This document shows, piece after piece, positions 1 to 34,251 of a DNA stretch of 64,000 nucleotides. The position numbers and the translations under genes are program-made. The notes below the pieces were generated by a model that worked only from the letters and a program-made list of their open reading frames with translations, did not search any database and had not been told where the DNA came from. The first letter of the stretch is position 1. Each line of letters starts with the position of its first letter. This DNA comes from Pardosa pseudoannulata (taxonomy: Eukaryota; Arthropoda; Arachnida; Araneae; Lycosidae): the NCBI GenBank assembly GCA_032207245.1, contig CM063500.1, positions 73,650,418 to 73,714,417 of the forward strand. Direction: 5' to 3'.

Positions 1-67
1 TGTCACAGACATTCCTAATAGACAGATTAATTCCTAATAGACAGATTGTGTTGGGTTTGAAAAGTAC

Positions 68-850
68 CATAATTTTGCATGTATAGTCTGTGGACTATCT
101 GTGTTTAAAAAGCATATTTCTTCAGCCATGGACTATATACCAATGCGGACTATCTGCTAGTTGTTATTTGCTCAAATCATCAAAATCGGATGAAGGTGTA
201 AAAAGAGCACATTGGCATATGGCTGATGATCAAACAAAAGCATGACTCATAAGGTGCCAAGAAAACATCATATTGTATTGGTAATAAACCATGAAAAATA
301 TCCATAAAGCAGAACGAATCAGTAGTAGCAAGTTGCTCAATCGTAAATTGTCTCCTGGAGTATGGGAAAATATTGATAGTCACTATTTACAGTTCTAATT
401 GACACCAATTGGATGGGTTCTGGATCGAAGGTTAAGGGTTGAAGGTCATTTGACCACGAGGATCAGAATGTTTTGTTTTCAAAGTTATGATTTTCGGTAA
501 TATTGGTCCTTCATTATGTCTTTAAAACATAATCACAGTCTTATTGCTGATTTCAAGCTGAAAACAATTCAGAAGGTCGACTAGAAGGCGGTAAGCGATT
601 GGCATAATGCTTAAGGCTATGGCAGAAGAAACTATTTCATATTTTAAAGGTGAAATTAATTGAGTCTAATCCATACTTTTCAGCATTCTACTGTACTATT
701 TTTATTCTTAAAATGATTTAATATTGTTTTACTAAAATAAATATTTCGATCATATAGTCCGCAGATTATCTGATGATTTATGAAGTTTTTTAAATAAAAA
801 ATCACACCTCAGACTATACGATGGTGTGGACTATATGTGCGAAATTATGG
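68..850. mobile_element. TA-flanked Tc1/mariner-like element
   Basis: The left end CCATAATTTTGCATGTATAG and the right end, read in reverse (CCATAATTTCGCACATATAG), form inverted repeats. Each end is bordered by a TA dinucleotide (66-67 and 851-852), the duplication made by the Tc1/mariner superfamily. Palindromic 'ATAGTCTGTGGACTAT'-like words recur near both ends. No intact transposase frame is visible. Confidence 0.75.
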
Positions 851-2343
851 TAATTTTATTTCTTTTTGTAAAAATAGACTTTTTTCATATGCTGAATAAA
901 TATTGAATTGTATATTCACCATTTTGGTCTGATACATTTTGCTATTTTTATTAGTAGCATGATTCCACTCTCGTAAAACTTTGGATTTTTGTTATCAAAA
1001 AACTGAAAAGTAATTTTCTATGCCCTTATTTTGAAGTAAATGTTTTGTCATCTAAAAACTCTTTAGAGACCAAAACAAATAATAGTCCAAAGATGCCAGT
1101 TGTGGAGAATATGGTGGATATGGTAATACATTCCCATTCAAGCTGTAAAAGTATTGCAAATTACCAGACTTAAATGAGGTCTTGCATTATCTTGGTGGAA
1201 CACTTTATCTTTTTTGCTTAAAGAAATCATTCAGTTTTTAAGTTGATAACAATGCAATTCAGAATTAATTGTGGTATAAGCTTAAAAAAAATGAAATCCT
1301 ACTAAACAGACTGTCACCTAATTGGATGAATATTAATTCTCAAAGTGCTATAATAATTTGCTTCAGGTTTTTTTTTAAACCCTGACCACAAGCATCAGTG
1401 TAAAAGATTAAACCTATTCATTTCACACTATTGATGAACAGTTGAATTTAATAGATTTAATTTCTTAGTGATCTCACAAGCTGTTGTTAATTAGGGCCTT
1501 TATTTTGCCTTCCTCAGCTTTATTTGGTCTTCACGAGCGTGGTATATTTTCATCAAAATTGCTGGAATGAAATTTTGCAAACTAGTTTTAGCACTGGATT
1601 TTTTTACCAGTACATCTCCTTACACATCAAATAATTTTTTCTTGCAAACAGTATTTTTTACTTTTTTGGTAGTAAAAAAAGTAAACTATTCTGAAAATTA
1701 CTGTTTTTGACTGTAAATTTTTAAGGTATCAAACAAAAAACCATTGACTTGCATCAAACTAACTTTTTCATATAACAAGCCTCACAGTCTGACAAATGAT
1801 AAAGAAATTATATGAACCATTAAAATATATAATGGGCATACATCTTAAGTATGAAGTTAATTGGGAAAAAGTACAAGCAAGTCCTCTGTTGGTATAAAAT
1901 GAAATTATTTTGCGAATGACCCAATAGAAATTTATGAGATTTTAAATATAAGTTTTTTTAATTTACATTACATATTTTATTTTGTTGAATTCATAGAAAA
2001 ATATTAGGATTCTTCCAACATTTATTTTTATTATTATTGATTATGCATGACAATATAAGATTGGAAAAAGGCTATTTCTTTCAAATTTATTACCAAAAAA
2101 TATTTTCTTAATTATACTTAAGTCTAAAAATTTGACTAATATCATTGAAGAAAGTTTGGGGAAAGGAAGAAAAATTTAATATAAATTTTTACTAAATAAA
2201 GAATTTATTAAATTAAATAGTTATGAAAACATTAATTTGTATTTTTTTTTTCACTTTTTGTTTAAAGATATACTATTGCAACAGATTTAAGAAACTGATA
2301 GTTTAATTATCAGGTTTTAATTTGTGGATACGTAATATTACTG
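851..2343. other. AT-rich non-coding, probable Pak intron
   Basis: I see no exon, RNA gene or clear transposon ends here. If Pak N-terminal exons lie upstream of the window, this is intron. Confidence 0.5.
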
Positions 2344-3134
2344 CAGTCAGTACCAGCTATATGGTCATCCGTTTATAAGGGCACCCCGCTTATATGGTCA
2401 GTTTTCTAAAGTCCTGTCTAAGTTAATAGGGAACATGTGTTAAAGCGCACCACTTATACAGTCATTTTCTTTTTCTTGTTACTAGTTATATGGTCAGTTT
2501 CATGTTTTCAACTAGTTTCTTTCTTTCTTTCTTTTTAAGAAGTCAGTGCAAAATTGGAGAGGACCTGAATTCAAGCCTTTATTTTCCTTCCTTCCTTTCC
2601 CCCTTTCTTGCTTGTGTAGACTCATCTTCGGAGTTTTCCACCTCTCTCAGTTCTCACCCTCCACTGATAACAAGTGGACATCTGTCTGTTTATTGGTTGA
2701 AGTTATCTCTCTCATACATGACCTCAGGTGTTATTTTACTAATTCCGAAGCAGCAGATGAGCATTTAAAAGTTATTAGGGACTTAGAAAAAGTTGTGTTA
2801 ACAACCAACAAAAGGAAGCAAACTTATATACCTGATTATTTTTAAATACATTGAACATGAATGTACGTATGTACGTGTGCTGTACTTTGATTAGTAAGGT
2901 AAGCTAATAAATTTCCCCTCCCCCCCAAAAAAAAAAATTGCATATTTTTAATGTAGTTTTTACTTCTCGAATTAATTTTTAAAATGTTCTTAAAAGTATA
3001 ATTATTTGTTTATTAGATGAATATAATCCTGCCATAATTCAATAGGGTTGTATTGTTCCACGTATATGGTCACCCTGCTTATATGGTCTGATTTTTCTAG
3101 ACTGCTGAGCTGACCATATAACCGATATAGACTG
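2344..3134 (+). mobile_element. pogo/Tigger-like transposon relic
   Basis: The ends begin CAGTC and share the word GGTTATATGGTC (right end, reverse strand) or AGCTATATGGTC (left end). TATATGGTC recurs several times inside both flanks. In between lies a remnant of the transposase C-terminus on the + strand. The element interrupts the intron or 5' region before the Pak CRIB exon. Its TA target duplication is only clear on the right side. Confidence 0.75.
2640..2845 (+). pseudogene. pogo/Tigger transposase C-terminal remnant
   Basis: The frame ending at TAA 2843-2845 reads DLRCYFTNSEAADEHLKVIR, then DLEKVVLTTNKRKQTYIPDYF-like residues. This matches the typical Tigger C-terminus: a helical pair with L..LE..V and a final KQT.-.DYF. 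The upstream part of the frame is not recognisable, and DNA-binding and catalytic regions are gone. Confidence 0.7.
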
Positions 3135-3211
3135 TATTAAAAGTTCACAAATATATCAGTTTATTTTCATGTAGTTGAACTGTATTATTTATATAATGTT
3201 TTATCATCCAG

Positions 3212-23458
<20,247 letters not shown>

Positions 23459-24497
23459 TGATATCTGCTAAAGTATAAAATTAAATGACTCATGTCTTTT
23501 GATGACATTTTTTTTTTAAATTGCACATTACTATGCACAAAGTGAGTTATACTGAATTGGAAGAGTTTGTATGAAGGCATTTTTTACATTGTTTGTTTTC
23601 AGCTGTGATCTGAAGATGTATTTCATTGTGCTAGTTATATACAAATTTTCTCTTTTATGCCAGTGGCTATCTGTCAGTATTTACCATCGCTTTATTACTT
23701 GCATCCATGCCTTTTATTATATTTTAAAGTTCATTGTTTTTAATTCATGTCATTAATGAATAAGCTTTTTGCTACTTATTAATTTTTTTAGTTATGAACT
23801 TATTTATTTATTTACTATACCAATATGTGTGATATATACTTAAATAATTTTAGACAATATTTTGTTTTAGTTCATATTTATTTCATATGTTATGTTATAA
23901 GTTAGTTTCAACTAAGGATGTTCTTATTGGTGTTTATGTTAGAATTATTTTAGAATTTTTAATCAAATTATAATTTTTTCCTGTCATACTGACAATGTAA
24001 CCTGCAGCTGAAGATTTTTAGTGTTTTTCACTTGTTTCTTTATACTTATGGATTAAAGCTTTCTTGAAGTTATTTATATTATTCAGTCCATCATTCATAT
24101 TCATTCTTTAAATATTATGCCTTTAGTTCATTCACACACAAAAAAAATTTTTTTTATTTATAAAGTCATGAAAACTTGTGTTGATTTTGTATGTTGTTCA
24201 TGGCATATTATGTAGTTTGCAAAAAAAAAAGTTTTCCTTTGTCCCATACATAATCCTAAATTATTTTATTTTTCTTTGATTGTAGCAAAATCAGTATGAT
24301 TTTCTCTTATTTTTAGTAGTTATTTTAAAACAGATTTCATTTTGCTTCTTGACTCATATATTATCTGCATTTTTGATGAGCTATTTATATGCATGTTTAA
24401 ATATTTTTGAATTAAATATCTGTATTGCATTTCAAGGATTTTTTTTAATTTGTGAACTTCTGGCTTTCTAAAACTGGAAAATATTAACAGTTTATTT

Positions 24498-25102
24498 CAG
24501 GGATGTTGCGACTGTGCCAATTGCGCCAAACTGCGATATCTGTACCCAGCTGCTCCAAAAATGGTATTTTAAAAGAAATTGCGCCATTTTACAAATTTAT
24601 GCAGTTTTCACATGCTTAGACTTGTTTAGTAATTTTGTCTTAAGGCGAATTTTTCCTCGGAACGTAACTGAATACTAGACTTGGGAGGGAATATGTTGTA
24701 TTTATTCTTCTTACCTACTTTGTCAGGTAAAAGTACACAAAGAAAGCCCTGCCTCTAATTATCTCCCCTCTCTCTTTATACACTATATGTTACATGTACT
24801 AAACCAACAAACCATATCATCAATTACTGAATATTTGGCTGCTCCAAATGCTACCAACCAATCCTTCTAAATTATTAAGTAGATTCCTCAAAAACTGCAG
24901 TTTATCCTTTCAATCGTTAGTTTAACTGCTACAAAAACACTGTGTCCTGCTCCAAATCAAGAATTTGACTTCTACAAAAATGCTCTCTCTTGTTCTAAAT
25001 CTACATCTTGGCTGCTACGAAAACGCCTTCTCCTGCTACAAATTTTAAGTTTTGCTGCTCCGAAAATTGCTCCAAAATGCTTGAAGTAGCGCAACATCCC
25101 TG
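24498..25102. mobile_element. MITE with CAGGGATGTTGCG ends
   Basis: A 605-bp element with inverted ends CAGGGATGTTGCGAC and (reverse strand) CAGGGATGTTGCGCTAC, flanked by TTTATTT on both sides (24491-24497, 25103-25109). The inside repeats CTGCTCCAAA/CTGCTACAAA words. Likely hAT-related, non-autonomous; it may lie in the Pak 3' UTR. Confidence 0.85.
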
Positions 25103-25691
25103 TTTATTTGTAACGGAGAAACAGTAGCAATTTTTTACTCCTGTTTCTTTGGCTTAGTGGGCAAAAAAAATTCTGTCTTTAGAGCATCCATGTACATTCA
25201 AAGGGTGTATAATGTTAAACAAAGGAGGAAATTAGATCTTGAAGAACTGCTTACTTTGAAACAGTGAACCAATTTTGAATAAAAGGATTTAAGTGTTGAT
25301 GTGTTGTATAATGCTTATTTTTGTATAGTTGTATCCGTTGGAAAACTTCATTCTAAAATCTCAGTTTCAAGACTTTTCATGTCTCTCAGATGTTTAACTG
25401 CCTTGTTCAGGTTAATCACCTGTTTGTCATTCTAAAAAAAAGTGAAAGAATATTTTATTTGTAAGTGTATTTTGAAATGTATACAGAACTATAGAATGGT
25501 AAAATTAATAGTTAAGAGATAAAAATTAAGTTATAATTAACTTGTTAAAAAATATTTGTTTGAAATTGTAAACAATAGAGGCAGTTTTAAATTAAGGATA
25601 ACTCATTATTTTTTAGTTTTATATTTTATAAATTAAAGAAAAGCAGATAAAATTGAAATCCAAAGGTTTACACTATGAAATTAGTCTAGAT

Positions 25692-26078
25692 CAGGGATGG
25701 GCAAACTACGGCCTGCCAGAAGGTTTTATCTGGCCTGCGGATAGAATTTTAAGTTGCTGGTCTGAGGCAAATTAAAAGAAATATATATTTATACATTATA
25801 TAGCCATCTCCTTTTTTACTTTGCTTAAATATTATATCCCAAATTTATTATCTCATGCCCAGAAGATCAGCAGTATATTTGCTTCTTGTATGTGAATAAG
25901 TGTTTTTAACTTTAAGCCTTAGAAAGAATAATTTCAGAAGTAGACTGACAGATTACTGTATTTAAACCATTAGGTACTTGTATATTGTTTTTAAAATTTT
26001 AGAAAAATTTATCTTGGCCTGCCAAATTTGTTTTCTTTTGATTTTTGGCCTGCGGCCGAAACAGTTTGTCCATCCCTG
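25692..26078. mobile_element. hAT MITE with 8-bp target duplication
   Basis: A 387-bp element whose left end CAGGGATGGGCAAACTACGG matches the reverse of the right end (CAGGGATGGACAAACTGTTT). It is flanked by a perfect GTCTAGAT duplication (25684-25691, 26079-26086). The GGCAAACTACGGCCTG start is characteristic of widespread hAT MITEs. Confidence 0.92.
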
Positions 26079-26743
26079 GTCTAGATGAAGAATTACCATA
26101 TTAATTTTGGATTATGTACCCAAAAGCGTAGCACAAGAATGGACAAACTATTAACCATGGCAAATTAAATAATATATATGTTATTTATAAAATAGATTAG
26201 AATAATAAAAAATTTTATTTACATTCAAAAACTAATCACTTTTCACGCTGGTTTAATTTTAAACATAATGAGAGTTTCATATGTGAGGACTTTATTATTT
26301 TTTCTTAATTAGGAGAGTCCAGCATAAGTGAATTAGAGCTTACATTTGATGGAATAGTCGTGTTTAGCTCTGCCCAGTGCCTTTTTCTTTCAGTTCAAGT
26401 TCTAATATTACTTATTTTGCTTGGCCATTTGGCAAGCTGAACGCATCTTTCGAGCACCTGCACTGTTCACAATGATTCAGATAGTACCATTGTGAATGGT
26501 GGTTAAATTATAAAAAAATAAAGTGTTACTGGTGCTTATTTGGGTTATTCTAGATTTTATAAAATATTTCAACCCCAAAATTTGACTGAAGAAATTATCT
26601 ACTGAAAAACCCAAAGTTGATTTAGAGTTTTATGCTTTCAAATATGAACGAACCTGAAAATACTTTTTATAGTTGTTGACATCTTGAAATAAATTATGTC
26701 AACCCACTGATTTTTTTTTTTGGATATGTGCCTGCCTGCCTGC

Positions 26744-26767
26744 TTTATATATATATATATATAAAAA

Positions 26768-26800
<33 letters not shown>

Positions 26801-26821
26801 GGATATATATATATATATATT
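26744..26821. repeat. Interrupted (TA)n microsatellite
   Basis: Three blocks of TA repeats separated by AAAAAG and ATGG interruptions. Confidence 0.95.
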
Positions 26822-28924
26822 ACAGTTTTAGTTTAGCTGTTCAATAAACAAACAAAAAAAAAAAAAAAAATAAACAAAATAACTTGTCTTCTATAGAATT
26901 GCATTTTTATGCACAATATTAGTTTCAAGTTTTTATAAGAATTTATGCTGTGACAGAATGTTAATATTATAGCCCAATTTTTTTTATATCTTTTTCAAAG
27001 TCTTCACTGATTAAGATATTTGATTATCAGATTTGTGAGGGAACAAAATTGCAGATTTGAATGATTTATTTTTATTTAAAAGTCGACTAAGTGTTCTTCA
27101 ATTATTATGTGGTTTTATTATTTTCTTATTATTTGAATGTTTTTTTAATCAATGTAATGAAATATTTATCAGTTAAGTAAATTGTTAGCTAATTCGGAAT
27201 TATCTTTTATATAAAATTTTTATATATGTTTTGCACTTCTTGAATAAAAGTTATAATTAATGAAATCCATTGGAAAGTAATTAAAATTGGAAAAGTAATT
27301 AAATTTGGATAAGTAATTAAAATTGTATGTATGGTTGAGAGTTCTTTTTGGCCCATGTCAGAATGTTTAACATAAACACCAAGAATTGTTTGTGATTGCA
27401 AATTTTCTTAGTTTTATGTTCATCTTTTACTGCATTGAACATTGGTTGTTCATTTTACATTTGTGCATTTTAAGGTGCTATATTTATTTTATAAAGTCTT
27501 TTGTGTAATTATACTTTTTTCACTGTATATAGCATCATCATGATTTAGGCAGCATGCTCACAATATTTTGTTTTTAACATGCTATTATGAAGCATGTGAA
27601 TTCATTACATCTTGAAAATTATGTTTGATATTCCTTACTAGGATATTATGAATTTAATGTGAACCATAACGTTAGGCTTATTTACCTCTTGCATAAGTGC
27701 CATATGGCTTAAGCCAGGATGGTAAGTCATACACTTACCTCTTGCATGAAGTAATGCAAAAAAAGATTCCAATCTGTTTCTTTTATTCAGAATATTTGCA
27801 TTTTAAAAATAACAATTAGAAGCAACTACTATTATATTACTGAATGTCTGTAAATATGTATGTGTACTTCACTGGAAATTATAGCTCTAAAATTTTACCT
27901 GTTAAGCAAAGTTAATTTTAGTTGGGATGGCATGCTAAGTGAATTTGGGTGAATTAACCAATTGAATATAAAAATAATCTTCTGAACTTTTTAAAGATAC
28001 ATGATTGTCAAGTATTTTTTTTTTTTTTTTGTCAAATTAATGTACAGCTTAATATTAATTTTTTTAAATATAGTTTGATTGTGATACAAATTATTTAAAC
28101 AATTTCTATATCCTATAATATCTTGTATTTTATGACATCTTTACTTCCCTTATTTTTTTTATATGTACTTTTTTTCCATATTTCTTAATTTTTCTTTCAT
28201 GACACTATGTTGAACTGTTTTTAGCTTCATTATTTGAAATTCACATTATAAAGAAACATGTTTTCTTTTACTCTAATCGTTAAAGAATGAAGCACTGTGT
28301 AAGATTCTTTTCTGTTTTTTAAGGTACTTGCTTTAATTTATAAATATGTTTTGAAAGGAACAATTGTAATTTAAAATAAGTAATTTTTGAGCAACTTTAA
28401 TATTTCTATATTTTTTACCATGGTATAAAATTTTTGACACCTTTTGAAACATTCTGATAATCATGCTCAGATAAACCGTTTTTAAAACAATTTAAACAAG
28501 GTCTACAATGGTGAGGTTAATATTTTACTGTTTCGGTGTACAAACAAAAGCTAATTTAAAAGATTTTTCAACTCAATGTAACATCACACAATGTAGTTCT
28601 ACAATATGACATTTACAAAACAGGATTTATGCAAAGTTAAAAAAATTAATAGTTAGATATTGAAAAAGATTAAGATATTAGTAATCTTTTTAATAAGCAA
28701 TTATGGAGTCCTGAAACAGCTTGAATCCTTTAGTTAAACTACTCCATGCAAAATATAATTATAGTATTTTATAATAAACTAGTAATATACTGATAAAACA
28801 AACTGACCTCTCTTGGTACTTTAGAAAATTTATAAAAATTGATTGAAAAGGTTTAAATTTTAGCATATTATATTCTAAAGATGCTGAATTTACACACTTC
28901 ATTTTTCTTCAATTGTTTAAAAAC

Positions 28925-29960
28925 TAGAAGACCCATTGACAAAAATTTCTTCCAAATAAAATTAAAAATTTCCAATCATAACAGATGGGGCACTATCTGT
29001 ATGTAACTTAAAAATGAAGCAAACTGGAATAGCATTCTTTATCTAGTAACCTCCCTCCTAACTCTCTAACTAAAACAGAGATCACCAAACTGTTGATCGC
29101 AAGCTACTAGTAGCTCATGAGGAAATTTTAATAGATCACAGTATCATACTCAGGATGGCTATCCTAGATCTGCATTTATATTATTCTTTGACCAAGAGTT
29201 CTCTGACCTCAGAAAATTGCTATTCTTTTTAAATGGCTTTATTCAAGCTTTAAAAATATTTATCTTATTTGTTAAGAAAAATATCCAGTTTTGGTTCTGG
29301 TTGGTTTAAAAGCAATGTTCAGCTCTGTATATCTATGTGAGATTTCTGTGCCCAGTTTGAAATTTATAAAACAAATACAGAAACAGATCAACTAATGAAA
29401 ATGTGGACAACTGTATTCAAATTGCAATTACAACTTATGTTAAAAAACTTATGAAAAAGAGTGAAATTTTTTTTATTAAAGGTAAATAACTCTTATGAAC
29501 CATCTTTTCTAATGTGTCTAATTTACTTCTAATGACACTTTTTTTTAATGTAGAATTTAATTTCTATTTTATACATATAAATCTTTAAAAATTAGTTTGC
29601 TAGAAATATGCTTATATCTTTAAATAAACAAATGTAAGGCTTAAAAATATATTCCTGTTGTGATATCTTACAGTAGTATCATGGTTTCCTTTTGGTAGCT
29701 CACAAGATTTAGAAGTGGTATGATATCTTCATAAGTTTGGCATCCATTGCTCTAAAGATTCAGATTGTTATCTATAAAACTGCTTCAAACATATTACTTA
29801 GTAAATGATTTATTGTGTTAAATTTTTAAAATAAGTACATAAAATCTTTAAGGTTAATCATGTAGAATCCTTATTCTGTTATTACTATTTTGGATTGTTT
29901 GTCCATAGACTAATAGAATAATTAAAACCAAATTGCTAAATCAAAAAAGCACTAAAATTT
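28925..29960. repeat. Dispersed repeat, copy 2 (interrupted by hAT-like MITE)
   Basis: This copy matches 19600-20180 on both sides of the insertion at 29076-29749, in the same orientation. Comparison of the two copies gives the empty-site sequence around CTCTAAA. Confidence 0.7.
29076..29749. mobile_element. hAT-like MITE nested in a repeat
   Basis: The left end CAGAGATCACCAAACTG pairs with the reverse of the right end CAATGGATGCCAAACTTATG. Flanks AACTAAAA and CTCTAAAG are only partly alike, so the duplication has decayed. The empty site is visible in the related copy near 19980. Confidence 0.7.
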
Positions 29961-29989
29961 TAACATTCACTCCTTCTTTCACCAATTAG

Positions 29990-30664
29990 GGCCCTCCAGG
30001 TTTTTCCTGGTAGTGGTTGGCAGATTGTAAGTACTGGGCAGCCCCAGATGGCAGACTTCTGTCAAAGTGCATGACGTTTTACAGGTGCCATGAGTGAACA
30101 ACTGCAGTAGAGTTGTGACTTGAATGAGGAAATTTAAAATAGGGCTGGATGCTCAAGCTGGCCTTGTACATCAGGCGTCAGAATTAGTGAGGGTAGCTTG
30201 AAACTTGTGAGCAGAAAAATAGCCTACAATCATTGCTGAGAAAGAGTTTATGGGTGTTGCATTTCTAGGTGGTACCTGGCTGGCCAAAAGAGAAAATAGG
30301 AGATTTACTGAGGCAACAGTTGTAACTCTGGGTCATAATTCTGTCATTTTCAAGTCATTACGAATGGTTGCTGGCCTGTGTAACTTGCTAGAAAAAAATA
30401 CCTAGCAGAACCTTGCATAAGTTCGGGGGGTGAAATACAACCTGTCCAAAATTAATTTAAAGGAGAATAAATGACATATTTTAAAAAATTAAAAAAAAAT
30501 GAGAGGTAGGGATTGATTGAGACAGCATAAAAAAATTGAGCTGTGGTGGTTTTTAAGCCCTTTGACAGGGCTGCAGAGGTCAGGCCCCAGAGTCTAGGAT
30601 CCTGGCTAACCCAGATCCTATTGATGAGTCGCTTATCATAGCAGTAAACTTTTAACATGTTCAT
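29990..30664. other. Unidentified, less AT-rich segment
   Basis: This roughly 670-bp stretch is clearly richer in GC than its surroundings. Reading frames are short and broken on both strands, and no splice-flanked exon pattern or known motif is seen. It could be a decayed retroelement, a pseudogene or a non-coding RNA exon. Confidence 0.35.
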
Positions 30665-33600
30665 GTAAGGCTTATTGCAAAATACTATATAATGTCAAAC
30701 AGTCAAATCTTAACATATGTCAAATATTTTGACCTTTAACTATTAAGAAGCAATTCAAATTTCTCTCCTGTTTTTCCCTAACTTTATCACAATTACAATG
30801 CATGGAATATTTGTGGCATTCAACCAAAAGCATGAATGGGGAAGCATGGAAACTCCTTTACTGTTTAGTAATCTTAATTTTTGGAACTTTTTACAAAAAT
30901 CAGTTAAAAAGAATTTCTTTACATTAATGATAACTGACAATGTTTTTTTTCTTTTTTTGGCATGAGGAAAGGGTACTACTGTAAATTCTGAAAAGAATGT
31001 TTAGAACTCTTCTGTTAAGATGCTTTTACAACAGTAACTTTTCCTCAAGTTTATGTTTAATGCTTACTGAGTGAATTTTTTATGACTAGAATGGAATCCC
31101 TTCAATTGAATACATCTGAAGTTTCTTTGAACAAGGAGATACTTGTCTTTAAAGATTACACAGGGTTGCTACTGGATGTATAAGTTTTAAATAAATTTAA
31201 ATAATTTTCCAACATCAATAGGAGTTTAGAAGGTACAAGGGATTAAAAGATGAATCTCATAAAGGATAGTTGTCCTAGTTTTTCACTAAAATTTATTCTT
31301 TTTACATAAAATTATATGTGTATATATATGTATATATATAACAAGCAAATTTTATTCTTGCCAGTTACAAGAAAATTTAGCCCTTATTATTTGGATTGCT
31401 TGAGCTTATTGGGCAATTAGAGAATGTAACTGATTTGCAGTCATTGCTCCATTAAAAAATGTATAAGTCCAACATAGTGAAACTTTAACTTTATAGAAAC
31501 TAAAAATGAACATCTTGAACATCTTTAGAAGACGAGAGCTTTGCAGCAAATGCCCATGAATACCCACTTCTATTCCAAATTTTAAATTCAACAATGAGGG
31601 AGTCAGTGAATTTTTTCCCAAGAGACCAAAGATTACTCAACATTCTTGTCAGTCTGGAATGAACTTTGATCATTTTATACAACAATTTAGACATTGGAGG
31701 AGTGAAACTATTTTTCTGGGACAGTTGGAAAATATAGCCTGTGGACAGAAATTGGCATTTATTCTAGCGTTAAATACTCCGTTGGATTTGTCATTTTATG
31801 GCTGGAAAATTAGGTGTTAAAGAATGAGAAGAGGGAAAAGAAGAATTTTAGATAGATATTTTGAGTGTAACAATTTTGATATATTACATTTTAAAAAAAT
31901 GACTTATAAAAAAGGTAATGCTAACTAATACAGTATTGTAATGTCAGTTTCTACTGACATGCAATTTCTCATTGTTACATTGCAGTCAAGAATAATTATT
32001 GCTTGGAAAACAGATATCATGTATCACAGTCAAAATGACCTAAGTACAATTTTACCCTATCTTTGCATATTTCCCTAACTTTTTCAGATTTTTGTGACAT
32101 TCCTGGTTCTGTTACCATACTGATATTAAGGTTGAGCTTATGTGGGGGAAAAACATTTTATTATCTCCATTTGAATACTAATAGAACAATTTTCCCTATT
32201 GAAGTAAATTTTCCTCCATAATTGTTTTTAAATTAACTAAAACTAGGGGAGTAGAATAAATGCTGAAAATTCAGATATCTAATTTAGTTTTTTGGGAAAA
32301 AATCACATTAAAAAATAATGAGCATTCTTAGGAAATAGTAAAGATTTTTTTTGTGAAAGTAGAGAAAAGTGAGTCAGTGGCAGCCCTGCATTGCAAGTTT
32401 TATTTCCATGTAGTTTCCTCTTGTAGTAATATTTGGTACTCAGGGCCCTGAAGAAGTATAATATGTATATATGCTTCCTTATATAAGTGCAAATTTATAC
32501 TTCTAGCTTTATGTGTGGGTTCTCCAATAGCAAAGATTTGAGGTATTACAGATTCATTATCAAAGTATCTTGAGTAATTTAACTTATTTTAAAAAAGTGA
32601 AAATCTTATAATATATACATTATAAAATTATTTTTTTACTATTAATAAAGTGGTTTTTAGATGTATTTAACTTGATGACTAAATTTATAAGAATGTCATT
32701 TATTTTTAAATTTATTTTATAATGTTTCTTTTACTATTAAATAAAAGCAGCAGTGGTAAGAGCTGCCTTTAAAAAATTGCAAGAATTTGAAAGATATGTT
32801 AGCACCACAATGAACATTATATTCAGCCTGAAAGTTCAAGATACAGAACAAAATTGAAAAGTATTTGGTTTATTTGGTCTTATAAAATATGTAATAATGT
32901 TTAGAATTAGTATGATTTCATTCCATGTCACAGACCAGTTTATATTCTTTGCGCATTTTTTTGTTTTTAATTTTCTGTATAACAAACTGCCATGTATTTT
33001 ATTTTTTAAAGATAAAAAAGATGGTAGTGTTTTTATTGCTTTGCTATATGTTTATATTGGCAGCTGTTTGTAATGTAGATATCTTTTTCTTTTATAATCT
33101 TGTAATATTTATAAAACAGTCACATGGTGTGAAATCTATTTAACTTATTACTGCAGAATACTTCACCTTCATGCAACATAACCATTAAATGTATAATACA
33201 ATTTACCCAAATCCTTCATACAAACTGTCTGTATGTAATACTGTCTGGTATTAGATAAAGAATTATTACTAGCTTTAGAACTTTATGTTTGAATTTAGTG
33301 TTTGATTGTGTGATGGTAAAAGTGCACACTCTGAGTATTCAGGTGTTTGTCATGTGAGATGTTAAATATTATGTTAATATATATGAAATTACGAGTGATG
33401 TTATGCCACTGCTGTGTTCATACTTTGACATTTTTAAAGTTTTATACTGTTTTTTTCTACTATTGTTATAGCATTTGATGCTTTTATTCAATCTATTGAA
33501 ATCTTGTAAAATTACCAAGTTTTTAAATGATTTTAAGAAAATTTAGTATTATAAAACTGTTTATATTGGTGCTAAGTAACCATTTTCTTTATAAGCATAA

Positions 33601-34251
33601 ATTATCCTTAATGTTTTGTATAGTTTATGAAATAAATTTGAATTGGAGGCACATATGTGTGGTTTGTTTCTTTTGTATAGCTTTTATTTTTGTTCCATTA
33701 CATATGAATTTTGATAAATTTTAAAGTCATGTTGAAGTAGGATGGAATCTTTTTTTCTTCTTGCGACAAAAAATATTTTAAAAGGTTATGATCAACTCTA
33801 AACAGATTTTTTTTTTTTTATAGAAAAAGAAAGACTTAAATTCAGTAATCAACTGTGATTTATGATTTAGAGTGAGACATTCCAATACTTTGGAGGAACA
33901 GAAAAGACTAACTTCAACAATAAGTGCTAATATATGGTAACTTATCAAATATGGCACTTTTTAGTTTCAATTAATAGTTGACTGTCAAATAGGAATCTAG
34001 TTTTATTTTCGTGTGCAGAGTATAGATCAATAATGACTTTAAAGTCAATTTAAATTATATATACTTATGGATATCTTAAGATCTTTAGAATATAAAATTT
34101 CAGCCAAAAGAGCTTTAAGATCAACTTGCTATATAAATTAACTAAAATCAAGCATTTCATGTTTACATACTTTATCACATTTTCTTCTAGTACAATTTGT
34201 AATGTCTTCCAAGAATGTAAATAATTTGTTTATAAAGTTCATACTATAGAT

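Noticed and set aside
180..383. Minus-strand frame with RRQFTIEQ, resembling a transposase helix-turn-helix start
   Set aside because: Only about eight residues fit. The rest does not match any transposase I can recognise, so only the element ends are claimed.
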